NCBI RefSeq assembly: GCF_011078175.1
Contig: NZ_JAALCJ010000008.1
Span: 62,001 to 126,000, forward strand
Source of the DNA: Enterobacter cloacae
Lineage (GTDB): Bacteria > Pseudomonadota > Gammaproteobacteria > Enterobacterales > Enterobacteriaceae
Reading direction: 5' to 3'
DNA: 64,000 bases
Shown here: positions 19,638-33,601 of the stretch, in pieces
How positions within the stretch are numbered: the first letter of the stretch is position 1
Layout: each line of letters starts with the position of its first letter
Notes under the pieces: generated by a model
What the model was told of the DNA's origin: nothing
What the model saw: only the letters and a program-made list of their open reading frames with translations
The model's database searches: none
Made by a program: the position numbers and the translations under genes

Positions 19638-20200
19638 ATCGATTGCCCTTTCGCCTCATCAAGCTTGCCCTGCGCCAGCAGAAGCAGATCGCAGACTTCA
19701 CGGACGGCGCCACGGCCACCGTGAATATGGGTTACGTAATCAGCACGCGGGATCAGCAGCGGATGCGCGTCAGCCACGGCGATGCTCAGACCTACCTCCG
19801 CCATCACTGGCCAGTCGATCAAATCATCCCCGACGTACGCCACATTCTCTGGTGCAATGGCCAGTTTTCCCAGCAGATCCCGGAAGGCTACCATCTTATC
19901 AGACTGCCCCTGATAGAGATGGGTAATGCCCAGCGTTTCACACCGATCTTCTACCAGTTTAGCTTTCCGCCCGGTGATGATTGCAACTTCAATACCGGAC
20001 GTGAGCGCACAGCGGATACCGTAACCGTCGCGAACGTTAAAGGCTTTCAGCTCTTCGCCGTTATTGCCCATATAAATCAGACCGTCGGAGAGCACACCAT
20101 CCACATCGAGGATCAGCAGGCGGATATTTTCCGCCTTTGTCATCATGTGGGCACTCACCGGGCCATAACAGGTTGCAAGGGATGCACCCGCATTACTCAT
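19634..20200 (-). CDS. kdsC: 3-deoxy-D-manno-octulosonate 8-phosphate phosphatase KdsC
   Basis: 188 residues. KdsC removes phosphate from Kdo-8-phosphate, giving Kdo for the LPS inner core. It is a HAD-family enzyme of the C0 subclass: motif I LLILDVDGVLSDG (nucleophile Asp), motif II/III IITGRKAKLVEDR and motif IV YVGDDLIDWPV. The start at 20200 follows AAGGA and matches E. coli; an ATG 5 codons upstream is less likely. Neighbouring kdsD supplies an earlier step of the same pathway. Confidence 0.97.
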   Translation of the reverse strand: MSNAGASLATCYGPVSAHMMTKAENIRLLILDVDGVLSDGLIYMGNNGEELKAFNVRDGYGIRCALTSGIEVAIITGRKAKLVEDRCETLGITHLYQGQSDKMVAFRDLLGKLAIAPENVAYVGDDLIDWPVMAEVGLSIAVADAHPLLIPRADYVTHIHGGRGAVREVCDLLLLAQGKLDEAKGQSI

Positions 20201-20214
20201 TGTCTTATCCTTCA

Positions 20215-21201
20215 TTACACTACGCCAGCGCGCAGCAGATCATGCATATGTACCACACCCAGCAGTTGGTCGCCATCGGCAACCATCACTGAGGTAATAT
20301 GGCGGGACTGCATCAGGTTCAGCACCTCTACCGCCAGCGTACCCGGACGGACGCGGATCCCGCCTGGCGTCATCACATCAGCGATGCCCAGCGTGCGGAC
20401 ATCCACACCCATATCAAATACCCGGCGCAGGTCACCGTCGGTGAAAATGCCCTGAATCTTCATCAGGTCATCGCAGATAACCGTCATGCCCAGATTTTTA
20501 CGGGTAATCTCCAGCAACGCATCGCGCAGAGAGGCCTCTTTGCTGACGTGCGGGATCTCATCCCCGGTGTGCATAATATCGTTAACCCGCAGCAGCAGTT
20601 TGCGCCCGAGCGCGCCGCCGGGATGAGACAGGGCGAAATCTTCCGGCGTAAAGCCGCGGGCTTCCAGGAGCGCAACGGCAAGGGCATCGCCCATCACCAG
20701 CGCGGCGGTGGTGCTGGAGGTCGGCGCCAGCCCCAGCGGACAGGCTTCTTTAGGCACCTTCACGCACAGGTGAATATCCGCCGCACGCGCCATGCTGCTT
20801 TCCGGGCGGCTGGTCATGCAAATCAGCGGTACGTGCAGACGCTTCAGCACCGGGATCAACGCCAGGATTTCATTCGATTCCCCGGAGTTGGACAGCGCAA
20901 TAACCACGTCCTGCGGCGTAACCATGCCGAGGTCACCGTGCGCGGCTTCACCCGGATGAACGAAGAATGACGACGTGCCGGTACTGGCAAAGGTCGCCGC
21001 CATTTTGCGTCCAATATGGCCGGACTTGCCCATCCCCATTACCACGACTTTGCCGGCACAGTGGAACATCTTCTCACAGGCCAGACTAAAATCCTGATTA
21101 ATGTACTGATCTAACTGCGCCAGACCTTCACGTTCAATCTCCAGAACGTCTTTGCCTGCTTTCTGAAAGTCAAAACCCGGCTGCAATTCTATTTGCGACA
21201 T
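20215..21201 (-). CDS. kdsD: D-arabinose 5-phosphate isomerase KdsD
   Basis: 328 residues. KdsD interconverts ribulose 5-phosphate and arabinose 5-phosphate, the first step to Kdo. An N-terminal SIS sugar-isomerase domain carries GKVVVMGMGKSGHIGRKMAATFASTGT and SNSGES. Two C-terminal CBS domains follow (about 205-328, with IFTDGDLRRVFDM). I place the start at 21201 by alignment with E. coli. Fourteen bases separate it from kdsC and 13 from yrbG. Confidence 0.97.
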   Translation of the reverse strand: MSQIELQPGFDFQKAGKDVLEIEREGLAQLDQYINQDFSLACEKMFHCAGKVVVMGMGKSGHIGRKMAATFASTGTSSFFVHPGEAAHGDLGMVTPQDVVIALSNSGESNEILALIPVLKRLHVPLICMTSRPESSMARAADIHLCVKVPKEACPLGLAPTSSTTAALVMGDALAVALLEARGFTPEDFALSHPGGALGRKLLLRVNDIMHTGDEIPHVSKEASLRDALLEITRKNLGMTVICDDLMKIQGIFTDGDLRRVFDMGVDVRTLGIADVMTPGGIRVRPGTLAVEVLNLMQSRHITSVMVADGDQLLGVVHMHDLLRAGVV

Positions 21202-21214
21202 AATGCGTTTCCGT

Positions 21215-22192
21215 TTACCCAGAGAGAAGAGGCGAAAGCCAGTACAGCATCGCCAGCCATACGATAAATCCACCCGTCAGCAGCGCGCCTGCGCCTTTGC
21301 CGATCTGCTCTTTTCGCCGCCAGCAGAGCAGGGCAAAAATCACGCTGACCAGCAGCATCACACCGTAATCGCGCGTGAAAACCATAGGGTTAAACGGCCC
21401 CGGCGAGATTAGCGCCGGCAGCCCCGTCACGATTGCGATATTGAAAATATTCGAGCCGATGATATTGCCGATGGCGATATCGTCTTCTCCTTTACGCGCC
21501 CCGGCGATGGCGGTAGCCAGCTCTGGCAGGCTGGTGCCGATGGCGATTACCGTCAGACCGATTGTCAGTTCGCTCATCGCAAACGCGTTCGCTAGCACCG
21601 TCGCGTTATCGACTACCATCTGCGTAGCCATTGGCATGATGATCAGCGCGACGCCCAGCCACAGCAGGGCGACGGGTAAGGTCCCTTCCCGGGGCAGCTC
21701 GGCGAGATGCTCACGCGTGAGGCTATCGTTACCCTGTTTTTCCGCCAGACGCGCGATCTTCACGCTATAAAGCAACCAGATCACGGCCAGTGCAAGCAGG
21801 AATATACCGTCATCGACGCTCAGCACGCCGTCATAAAGCACGTAACCTGCCAGCAGACTGACGACTAACATTAGCGGCAATTCACGACGCAAAACATCAG
21901 AATGCACGCGAAATGGATGCAATAATGCGGCTAAACCTAAAATCAGTAAGATATTGACGATATTAGAGCCAATCGCGGTGCCGATAGCGAGGTCGACCTG
22001 GCCATGCAGCGAGGCTGAAACTGAAACGATGATTTCAGGTAGCGATGTGCCTACACTGACCACCGTCATGCCGATAATAATGGGCGGCATGCCAACGAGT
22101 CGACAGAGAATGGATGCGGCAAAGACCAAACGGTCAGCACTGTAGACCACCAACAGTAAACCAATTATTAACAGTGCTGTTGCTAAAAGCAT
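21215..22192 (-). CDS. yrbG: Calcium/sodium antiporter family protein YrbG
   Basis: 325 residues, as in E. coli. It is a CaCA-superfamily inner-membrane exchanger with about ten spans. The two alpha-repeats are visible as GMTVVSVGTSLPEIIVS...GSNIVNILLILGL and LTVIAIGTSLPELATAIAGARKGEDDIAIGNIIGSNIFNIAIV, with conserved acidic residues for cation binding. Its physiological substrate is not firmly known. The start at 22192 follows AAAGGA; an ATG 12 codons upstream is less supported. It heads the leftward yrbG-kdsDC-lptCAB run and is divergent from mlaF. Confidence 0.94.
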   Translation of the reverse strand: MLLATALLIIGLLLVVYSADRLVFAASILCRLVGMPPIIIGMTVVSVGTSLPEIIVSVSASLHGQVDLAIGTAIGSNIVNILLILGLAALLHPFRVHSDVLRRELPLMLVVSLLAGYVLYDGVLSVDDGIFLLALAVIWLLYSVKIARLAEKQGNDSLTREHLAELPREGTLPVALLWLGVALIIMPMATQMVVDNATVLANAFAMSELTIGLTVIAIGTSLPELATAIAGARKGEDDIAIGNIIGSNIFNIAIVTGLPALISPGPFNPMVFTRDYGVMLLVSVIFALLCWRRKEQIGKGAGALLTGGFIVWLAMLYWLSPLLSG

Positions 22193-22281
22193 CAAAAGTC
22201 CTTTCTTCAGGTATACTCGCTGGTCCACTGCGCACGAATGTTGGCGCCAGATGAAGTCTGAGACGTAACGAATTCCTAATT

Positions 22282-22309
22282 TTGACTTTATGCGCCGGAA
22301 AAGTAAAAC
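22282..22309 (+). promoter_or_regulatory. Candidate sigma-70 promoter for mlaFEDCB
   Basis: TTGACT and TAAAAC are separated by 16 bases in the 227-base divergent gap between yrbG and mlaF. The -10 match is modest. A leftward promoter for yrbG must also lie in this gap, but I could not single it out. Confidence 0.3.
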
Positions 22310-22419
22310 AAATGCCAGCTTTCGCTAACCCCAATAGTGAATATTCTGTAAAAATGCGGGGTTTAGGGCTGATTTACGCTTCATGCCAGCCGTGAAGCAA
22401 GGTAAGTAAGGAACCATAA

Positions 22420-24022
<1,603 letters not shown>

Positions 24023-24026
24023 GTTC

Positions 24027-24575
24027 ATGCAAACGAGAAAAAATGAAATTTGGGTTGGCGTGTTTCTGCTTCTGGCGCTGCTGGCCGCGCTGTTCATCTG
24101 CCTGCGAGCGGCGGACATCACCTCAGTTCGCGCCGAGCCGACGTATCGCGTCTACGCGACTTTCGATAATATCGGCGGCCTGAAGGCGCGCTCACCGGTG
24201 CGTATTGGTGGCGTCGTTATCGGACGTGTCGCGGACATTACGCTTGATGAGAAAACCTATCTGCCGCGTGTCGCAATGGATATCGAAGAGCGCTATAACC
24301 ACATCCCGGACACCAGCTCGCTTTCTATCCGCACCTCTGGCCTGCTGGGGGAGCAATATCTGGCCCTTAACGTTGGTTTTGAAGATCCTGAGCTGGGAAC
24401 GACTATCCTTAAAGACGGTAGCGTAATCCAGGATACCAAGTCAGCGATGGTGCTGGAAGATATGATTGGTCAGTTCCTTTACAACAGTAAAGGGGATGAT
24501 AAAAAGTCTGACGATGCCCCTGCGCAGAGTGAAGACCACACCAACGTCGAACCGACGCCAGGCGCGACGAATTAA
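24027..24575 (+). CDS. mlaD: Mla transporter substrate-binding protein MlaD
   Basis: 182 residues. An N-terminal membrane span (about 7-27) is followed by one MCE domain (about 37-115, YRVYATFDNIGGLKARSPVRIGGVVIG). MlaD forms a hexameric ring holding phospholipid between MlaE and MlaC. The C-terminal tail is acidic and low in complexity (DDKKSDDAPAQSED). I chose ATG 24027, matching E. coli MQTKKNEIWVG; an in-frame upstream start would overlap mlaE. Confidence 0.96.
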   Translation: MQTRKNEIWVGVFLLLALLAALFICLRAADITSVRAEPTYRVYATFDNIGGLKARSPVRIGGVVIGRVADITLDEKTYLPRVAMDIEERYNHIPDTSSLSIRTSGLLGEQYLALNVGFEDPELGTTILKDGSVIQDTKSAMVLEDMIGQFLYNSKGDDKKSDDAPAQSEDHTNVEPTPGATN

Positions 24576-25228
<653 letters not shown>

Positions 25229-25229
<1 letters not shown>

Positions 25230-25522
25230 TGTCGCAGCAGCTTAGCTGGGCGCGTGACGGCGAGACGTTGACGCTGACGGGAGAGCTGGATCAGGATCTG
25301 CTTAACCCGCTGTGGGACGCTCGCCATAACGCGATGCAGGGCGTGACGCTGATTGATCTCCATGGCGTCACGCGGGTAGATACCGCTGGTATTGCCCTGC
25401 TGGCGCACCTGGTGGCCACGGGCAAAAAGCAGGGGAGCAACGTCACCCTGACGGGAGTAAGCGATAACGTGATTACCCTTGCACAGCTTTACAATTTGCC
25501 GCAGGACGTATTACCGCGCTAA
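25229..25522 (+). CDS. mlaB: STAS-domain Mla subunit MlaB
   Basis: 97 residues. A single STAS domain; MlaB binds MlaF and is needed for assembly and ATPase activity. The conserved segment VTRVDTAGIALLAHL includes the DTAG loop. It is the last mla gene, closed by the terminator at 25548-25577. Confidence 0.95.
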
Positions 25523-25547
25523 TTTTTTCAGTACGTTACTTCTGAAA

Positions 25548-25577
25548 GCCCCGACAGTTTACGCGTCGGGGCTTTTT
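25548..25577 (+). terminator. Intrinsic terminator of the mla operon
   Basis: GCCCCGAC and GTCGGGGC form an 8-bp stem followed by TTTTT. It separates mlaFEDCB from ibaG-murA. Confidence 0.85.
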
Positions 25578-25648
25578 GCTTGTTTAAGACCGCGCCACTT
25601 TGCTCTAAGATGTTGAGCTTGTTTTCACTATCAGATGATGTAGACCCC

Positions 25649-25903
25649 ATGGAAAATAATGAAATCCAGACTGTGCTGATGAATGCACTCTCCCTTCAGG
25701 AAGCCCACGTCTCTGGCGATGGCAGTCACTTCCAGGTTATTGCTGTGGGTGAGATGTTCGACGGAATGAGTCGCGTGAAGAAACAGCAGGCTGTGTACGC
25801 GCCGCTGATGGAATACATTGCGGATAACCGCATCCACGCGCTGTCGATTAAAGCGTTCACCCCACAGGAGTGGGCACGCGATCGCAAACTAAACGGTTTT
25901 TGA
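25649..25903 (+). CDS. ibaG: BolA-family iron-sulfur protein IbaG
   Basis: 84 residues. It is a small BolA-like protein with the conserved [34 protein letters not shown] core containing the invariant His. BolA proteins pair with monothiol glutaredoxin around a [2Fe-2S] cluster; IbaG is tied to acid response. ATG 25649 matches the E. coli start; an in-frame ATG 23 codons upstream lies too near the mla terminator. It is followed by murA after 50 bases and probably shares its transcript. Confidence 0.94.
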   Translation: MENNEIQTVLMNALSLQEAHVSGDGSHFQVIAVGEMFDGMSRVKKQQAVYAPLMEYIADNRIHALSIKAFTPQEWARDRKLNGF

Positions 25904-25908
25904 GCTGA

Positions 25909-27213
<1,305 letters not shown>

Positions 27214-27276
27214 TCTTTCCGGCACCCCCCTGCCAGAACAGGCCGGGGGATTGCTGTTTCTGTCGAACCGGGTGCA

Positions 27277-27564
27277 TCAGTCCTGATGTGCTTTCTTCTT
27301 TTTGCTTTGGCGCATCATGCGCGTTCTGTCGATAAATTCATGGGTAATGGGATCGTGGTAGCGTGACGGCCAAATCACCCACGGATGCGTATCCAGCGCC
27401 GTCGCGATAATCAACTCTCCCTTCGGCCATGGGCGGGTCAGTGCATTTGCCAGCGTCGATGAGCTCAGCCCATGACGACGTGATTCGGCAGCCAGCGATG
27501 TCCCTTTTTTACGCAGTGCTGCAATAATGTCAGCAGAATGCCAGTCGATGAATTTTGTATCCAT
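27277..27564 (-). CDS. sfsB: Ner/Nlp-family DNA-binding regulator SfsB
   Basis: 95 residues. Related to phage Mu Ner protein; in E. coli SfsB (Nlp) affects maltose gene expression. The helix-turn-helix segment is GTSLAAESRRHGLSSSTLANAL, followed by RPWPKGELIIA. The start at 27564 follows AAGGA and matches E. coli; 10 upstream codons are excluded. It is convergent with murA. It may be an old phage-derived regulator, but it is fixed at this place in enterics. Confidence 0.9.
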   Translation of the reverse strand: MDTKFIDWHSADIIAALRKKGTSLAAESRRHGLSSSTLANALTRPWPKGELIIATALDTHPWVIWPSRYHDPITHEFIDRTRMMRQSKKKKAHQD

Positions 27565-27759
27565 AATGCTGTCCTTGTGTTCGTTATCGTCCACGTCGTT
27601 TCGTGTGAAAAGACAGCATTACTATACTCACTTCTAACTTCTGTTCTAAAAAGTTCATGTTACGAGAAACAATATTCAGAATAAGACATGGCTTTATACA
27701 TGCGGCCTGTAACCTGATGAACTTACACGGAAAAGTAATTTACTGGTGCGTACTGGAAT

Positions 27760-27781
27760 CTCCCTGCGGGGACGCAGGGAG
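27760..27781 (-). terminator. Hairpin downstream of ispB
   Basis: CTCCCTGCG and CGCAGGGAG form a perfect 9-bp stem with a GGGA loop, 12 bases after ispB. The following minus-strand bases are not T rich, so it may be a weak terminator. Confidence 0.5.
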
Positions 27782-27793
27782 ACGAGGACGGGA

Positions 27794-28765
27794 TTAACGG
27801 TCGCGCTGAACGGCGATGTGGGCGAGGCCGATTAACGCATCACGCCATGGGCTGTCAGGAATGACCTGAACAGCGGCGATGGCTTTGTCTGCTTCTTCTT
27901 CAGCACGCTGGCGGGTCCATTCCAGGGAGCCGCAGATTGCCATTGTTTCCAGTACCGGCTCCAGAAGATGGCGGCCATTTCCCTGCTCGATAGCTTCCCG
28001 GATCATTTTCGCCTGCTCTGGTGTGCCGTTGTGCATTGCGTGGAGCAGTGGCAGCGTTGGCTTCCCTTCGTTCAGGTCATCACCGACGTTTTTACCGAGC
28101 GTTTCGCCATCCGCGCTGTAATCCAGCAAATCATCAATCAGCTGGAACGCGGTGCCAAGGTAACGGCCATAATCCTGAAGCCCTTTCTCCTGAGCTTCGC
28201 TACAACCTGCCAGAATGCCAGAACACTGCGCCGCTGCTTCAAACAAACGTGCGGTCTTGCTGTAAATCACCCGCATATAGTTTTCTTCGGTGATATCCGG
28301 GTCGTTAACGTTCATCAGCTGAAGGACTTCGCCTTCAGCGATAACGTTCACGGCTTCTGACATCACTTCCAGTACCTTCAGCGAGCCAAGACGGGTCATC
28401 ATCTGGAACGCTCGGGTATAGATAAAATCCCCTACCAGAACGCTTGCCGCATTTCCAAACGCGGCATTAGCGGTGGCTTTACCACGACGCATGTCTGATT
28501 CATCCACAACATCGTCATGAAGCAGAGTAGCGGTGTGGATAAATTCGATCAGCGCCGCGATGGTGACGTGGGCATTTCCCTGATAGCCAACCGCGCGCGC
28601 GGCCAGAATGGCAATCATCGGACGAATACGTTTACCGCCGCCACTGACGATGTAATAGCCCAACTGATTGATCAGCTGAACGTCAGAGTTGAGTTGCTCC
28701 AGGATTGCTGCATTCACACCCGCCATATCTTGCGCGGTTAACTCATTGATTTTTTCTAAATTCAT
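27794..28765 (-). CDS. ispB: Octaprenyl diphosphate synthase IspB
   Basis: 323 residues, as in E. coli. IspB builds the C40 side chain of ubiquinone and menaquinone from farnesyl and isopentenyl diphosphates. The two Asp-rich motifs are LLHDDVVDESD (first) and QLIDDLLDY (second). GGGKRIRP near residue 43 binds diphosphate. It is divergent from rplU across a 257-base gap. UbiT, UbiU and UbiV of the same quinone pathway lie later in the window. Confidence 0.97.
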   Translation of the reverse strand: MNLEKINELTAQDMAGVNAAILEQLNSDVQLINQLGYYIVSGGGKRIRPMIAILAARAVGYQGNAHVTIAALIEFIHTATLLHDDVVDESDMRRGKATANAAFGNAASVLVGDFIYTRAFQMMTRLGSLKVLEVMSEAVNVIAEGEVLQLMNVNDPDITEENYMRVIYSKTARLFEAAAQCSGILAGCSEAQEKGLQDYGRYLGTAFQLIDDLLDYSADGETLGKNVGDDLNEGKPTLPLLHAMHNGTPEQAKMIREAIEQGNGRHLLEPVLETMAICGSLEWTRQRAEEEADKAIAAVQVIPDSPWRDALIGLAHIAVQRDR

Positions 28766-28923
28766 CGCAAAAGCCGGGCTTTTTATCCTGTTTATCCCAC
28801 ACGAGATGGGTACACAAAGGGTTTCGGTTTATAAATAGTATTGCTGATTGTACTGAAAAAACGGCTCAGATAAACGTTACCGTACGTGTTGTGTTTTTTT
28901 TCTTCATGTATTGATGGTAGCAC

Positions 28924-28952
28924 TTGTCAAAGGCTCGCGTTTTGCGTAATAT
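28924..28952 (+). promoter_or_regulatory. Candidate sigma-70 promoter of rplU-rpmA
   Basis: TTGTCA and TAATAT are separated by exactly 17 bases, 71 bases ahead of the rplU start. This is a good match for a strong ribosomal-protein promoter. Confidence 0.6.
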
Positions 28953-28968
28953 TCGCGCCCTATTGTGA

Positions 28969-29334
<366 letters not shown>

Positions 29335-29353
29335 GACCTGAGGAGAGATTTAA

Positions 29354-29611
<258 letters not shown>

Positions 29612-29639
29612 GGTTTTCTCGGTCCGGTAACGGATTAAA

Positions 29640-29666
29640 GCCCCGCAACGTGTTGCGGGGCTTTTT
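29640..29666 (+). terminator. Intrinsic terminator of rplU-rpmA
   Basis: GCCCCGCAAC and GTTGCGGGGC form a 10-bp stem followed by TTTTT, between rpmA and yhbE. Confidence 0.88.
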
Positions 29667-29705
29667 ACATTGGAAACCCGGAAATTTTCTGTAGGGAAAA
29701 CGGGC

Positions 29706-30671
29706 ATGAAGCAGCAGGCCGGCATGGGTATTCTCTTGGCGCTCACTACCGCAATGTGCTGGGGTGCGCTGCCAATTGCAATGAAGCAGGTACTGGAAGT
29801 CATGGAGCCACCGACGGTGGTGTTTTATCGCTTCCTGATGGCAAGCATAGGCCTGGGCGCCATTCTGGTCGTTAAAGGTAAGCTGCCACCGCTGCGCATC
29901 TTCCGAAAACCGCGTTGGCTGGTGTTACTGGCTATCGCGACGGGCGGTCTGTTCGGTAACTTCATTCTGTTCAGCTCTTCCCTGCAATATCTTAGCCCTA
30001 CAGCGTCGCAGGTGATTGGTCAGCTTTCACCGGTCGGCATGATGGTCGCCAGCGTATTCATCCTCAAGGAGAAGATGCGCGGCACGCAGATCGTCGGGGC
30101 AAGCATGCTGCTTTGCGGGCTGGTGATGTTCTTTAATACCAGTCTGATCGAGATTTTTACCCGCCTGACGGATTACACCTGGGGTGTCATTTTTGGGGTG
30201 GGCGCAGCAACGGTCTGGGTGAGTTATGGCGTCGCGCAAAAGGTGTTATTGCGCCGTCTGGCCTCACAGCAGATCCTCTTTTTGCTGTACACTTTGTGTA
30301 CACTGGCATTATTGCCGTTAGCGAAGCCGGGTGTCATTACCCAGCTCAGCGATTGGCAACTGGCGTGCCTCATTTTTTGTGGGCTGAATACGCTGGTCGG
30401 TTATGGCGCGCTGGCTGAAGCTATGGCGCGCTGGCAGGCAGCACAGGTGAGCGCCTTAATTACGCTTACCCCGCTGTTTACGCTGTTATTTTCAGATTTG
30501 TTATCAATGGCCTGGCCCGATGTCTTCGTCAAGCCGATGCTCAACCTGTTGGGTTATCTCGGTGCGTTTGTCGTGGTTGCGGGCGCGATGTATTCCGCCA
30601 TTGGTCATCGTCTCTGGGGGCGTTGGCGCAAAAATGAAGCGGTTGTAATAGTCCCCCGCTCAGGCGAATGA
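29706..30671 (+). CDS. yhbE: EamA/DMT-family transporter YhbE
   Basis: 321 residues, as in E. coli. An inner-membrane protein of the drug/metabolite transporter superfamily with ten predicted spans arranged as two EamA repeats (about 8-140 and 155-295). The substrate is unknown. The start at 29706 (MKQQAG...) matches E. coli. It lies 15 bases before obgE, so it is co-transcribed with an essential GTPase. Confidence 0.93.
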   Translation: MKQQAGMGILLALTTAMCWGALPIAMKQVLEVMEPPTVVFYRFLMASIGLGAILVVKGKLPPLRIFRKPRWLVLLAIATGGLFGNFILFSSSLQYLSPTASQVIGQLSPVGMMVASVFILKEKMRGTQIVGASMLLCGLVMFFNTSLIEIFTRLTDYTWGVIFGVGAATVWVSYGVAQKVLLRRLASQQILFLLYTLCTLALLPLAKPGVITQLSDWQLACLIFCGLNTLVGYGALAEAMARWQAAQVSALITLTPLFTLLFSDLLSMAWPDVFVKPMLNLLGYLGAFVVVAGAMYSAIGHRLWGRWRKNEAVVIVPRSGE

Positions 30672-31862
<1,191 letters not shown>

Positions 31863-31874
31863 TCTCTGTATAAA

Positions 31875-31898
31875 GCCCCTGACGGGGCTTTTTTTTTT
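31875..31898. terminator. Intrinsic terminator of obgE
   Basis: GCCCC and GGGGC around a 4-base loop with a T run of about ten. It abuts the last bases of pmrB on the other strand. Confidence 0.85.
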
Positions 31899-32940
31899 AA
31901 CCTATTTTCGCGGGTAACCAACAGCTGGCGATTAAACCGCCCTCAGCGCCGTTCTCCAGCGTTAAATGGCCATGATGGAGCTGTACGATACGCTGTACGA
32001 TGCTCAGCCCAAGACCGCTGCCGCCGTAGCGCTGGTCGAGACGGCGGAAAGGCTCGGTGATCGACTGGCGGTGTGCCTCATCAATACCCGGCCCCTGATC
32101 GGTAACGCTCACCCGGGTACCGCCCTCCGTCGCTGTTAATGCCACTTCAATGGTTGTGCCTGCCGGGCTGTAGCGAGCGGCATTCTCAAGAAGGTTCCTG
32201 AGCATCAGACGTAACAGGACGGCGTCCCCCTGCACCGTCAGCGCGCTTTGCGGCGGCCATATTACCGTATGCTCTTTGGCTTCATGTTCCAGGCTGAGCG
32301 GGGCAATGATTGTCTCTGTCCAGTTCACGGTATCGTAGTGGCCGCTGGCCATCGCCTGCCCGGCACGCGCCAGCATCAACAGCTGTTCCACCGTATGCAT
32401 TAACTGATCGATACGGCTTATCAGAGGTGTGGCCTGTGGGGAACCGGACTGAGCCATCAGTTCCAGATGGAGCCTGATCCCCGCAAGCGGTGTTCGTAAC
32501 TCATGTGCCGCATCGGCTGTAAAGAGGCGTTCCTGTTGGATAGTGTGGTCCAGCCGGGCGAGCAGCTGATTTAGCGACGTGGTCACTGCACCAATTTCTT
32601 CCATATCGGAATACATCGGCAGGGGCGTCAGATTATCCGCCGATCGGTTCGCCAGGCTGTTGCGAAGTTTGTTGAGGGGCCGGGTGATCCAGGTGACTGC
32701 CCAAAATGAGAAGAACAGGGTAAAACCGACCATCACCAGAGAAGGGATCAGCAGCGAGGCTATGGCTTCGCGAATTTCTTTTTCGACATGGGTGTTGCGC
32801 GCTTTCGCGGAGAGCGTTTCGTTCACCAGGAAACCGATTTGTTCGCGGCTCTCGTGCCATAGCCAGATTACGCTAATGAGTTGAAAAAATAACAGAATAA
32901 CCGCCAGCAACACCATTAATCGCCGACGCATACTGTTCAT
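31897..32940 (-). CDS. pmrB: PmrB/BasS-type sensor histidine kinase
   Basis: 347 residues. Span 1 (about 7-28, ending ISVIWLWHESREQI like E. coli BasS) and span 2 (about 66-88) enclose a short periplasmic loop. That loop carries an EIRE motif, the ExxE type used by PmrB to sense Fe3+. HAMP follows, then the H box ADAAHELRTPLAG, the N box LRNLLENAARYSP and G boxes DQGPGID and GSGLGLSIV. The family controls lipid A and polymyxin resistance through PmrA. It overlaps pmrA by 4 bases. I recall no two-component genes between dacB and obgE in E. coli, so this could be the PmrB orthologue or a paralogue; the target genes are not visible here. Confidence 0.75.
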   Translation of the reverse strand: MNSMRRRLMVLLAVILLFFQLISVIWLWHESREQIGFLVNETLSAKARNTHVEKEIREAIASLLIPSLVMVGFTLFFSFWAVTWITRPLNKLRNSLANRSADNLTPLPMYSDMEEIGAVTTSLNQLLARLDHTIQQERLFTADAAHELRTPLAGIRLHLELMAQSGSPQATPLISRIDQLMHTVEQLLMLARAGQAMASGHYDTVNWTETIIAPLSLEHEAKEHTVIWPPQSALTVQGDAVLLRLMLRNLLENAARYSPAGTTIEVALTATEGGTRVSVTDQGPGIDEAHRQSITEPFRRLDQRYGGSGLGLSIVQRIVQLHHGHLTLENGAEGGLIASCWLPAKIG

Positions 32941-33599
32941 TTCTGGCTCTCCAGACGGTAACCCACCCCGCGTACGGTTTTGATGCGATCTTTGCCAAGC
33001 TTACGCCGCAGGTTATGTATGTGGACTTCAAGCGTGTTCGATCCCGGATCGTCCTGCCAGGAGTAGATGTCCTGTTGCAGCGTTTCACGATGCACCGTCT
33101 GTCCGCTGCGCATGATCAGACGCGTCAGCAGAGCGAACTCTTTTGGCGTCACCTCCACAGGCTGAGACTGGCGCAGCACCTGCTGGGTTTGTAGATTGAG
33201 GGTGATATCCCCGTCCGTCAGCAGGTTGTCGCTGTGGCCCTGGTAGCGGCGGATCAACGCCCGTACGCGAGCCTGTAGCTCGGCGAGGGCGAAGGGTTTT
33301 ACCAGATAATCGTCAGCGCCAGAATCCAGCCCGTTAATTCTGTCTTCAATGGCATCGCGAGCGGTGAGAATCAATACGGGATTCTCCACCCCGCGACGAC
33401 GCCACTGGCAGAGCAGCGTCGCGCCGTCTTTATCCGGCAGCCCCAAATCCAGGATCACCAGACTGTATTCTCCGCTCTGTATCAGGGCATCTGCTTCAGC
33501 GGCCGTGGCGGTACAATCCAGGGCGTAGCCCTCATTGCCCAGCGCCAGCGCTAACCCTTCCTGCAATAACAGATCGTCTTCAACTATCAGTAGTTTCAT
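32937..33599 (-). CDS. pmrA: PmrA/BasR-type response regulator (OmpR family)
   Basis: 220 residues. The receiver has acidic residues in IVEDD, the phospho-Asp in LVILDLGLPDKDG near residue 51, and the conserved Lys in DDYLVKPFAL. The C-terminal winged helix resembles PmrA (VTPKEFALLTRLIMRSGQTVHRE, NTLEVHIHNLRRKLG, IKTVRGVGYRL). It starts 2 bases after the dacB stop and overlaps pmrB by 4, giving a tight dacB-pmrA-pmrB operon. Whether this is the only PmrA of the genome cannot be told from the window. Confidence 0.77.
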   Translation of the reverse strand: MKLLIVEDDLLLQEGLALALGNEGYALDCTATAAEADALIQSGEYSLVILDLGLPDKDGATLLCQWRRRGVENPVLILTARDAIEDRINGLDSGADDYLVKPFALAELQARVRALIRRYQGHSDNLLTDGDITLNLQTQQVLRQSQPVEVTPKEFALLTRLIMRSGQTVHRETLQQDIYSWQDDPGSNTLEVHIHNLRRKLGKDRIKTVRGVGYRLESQK

Positions 33600-33601
33600 C
33601 G

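Noticed and set aside
27277-27564. Prophage remnant at sfsB because of its Ner-like protein
   Set aside because: No other phage genes, att sites or base-composition change; sfsB between murA and ispB is standard in enterics.
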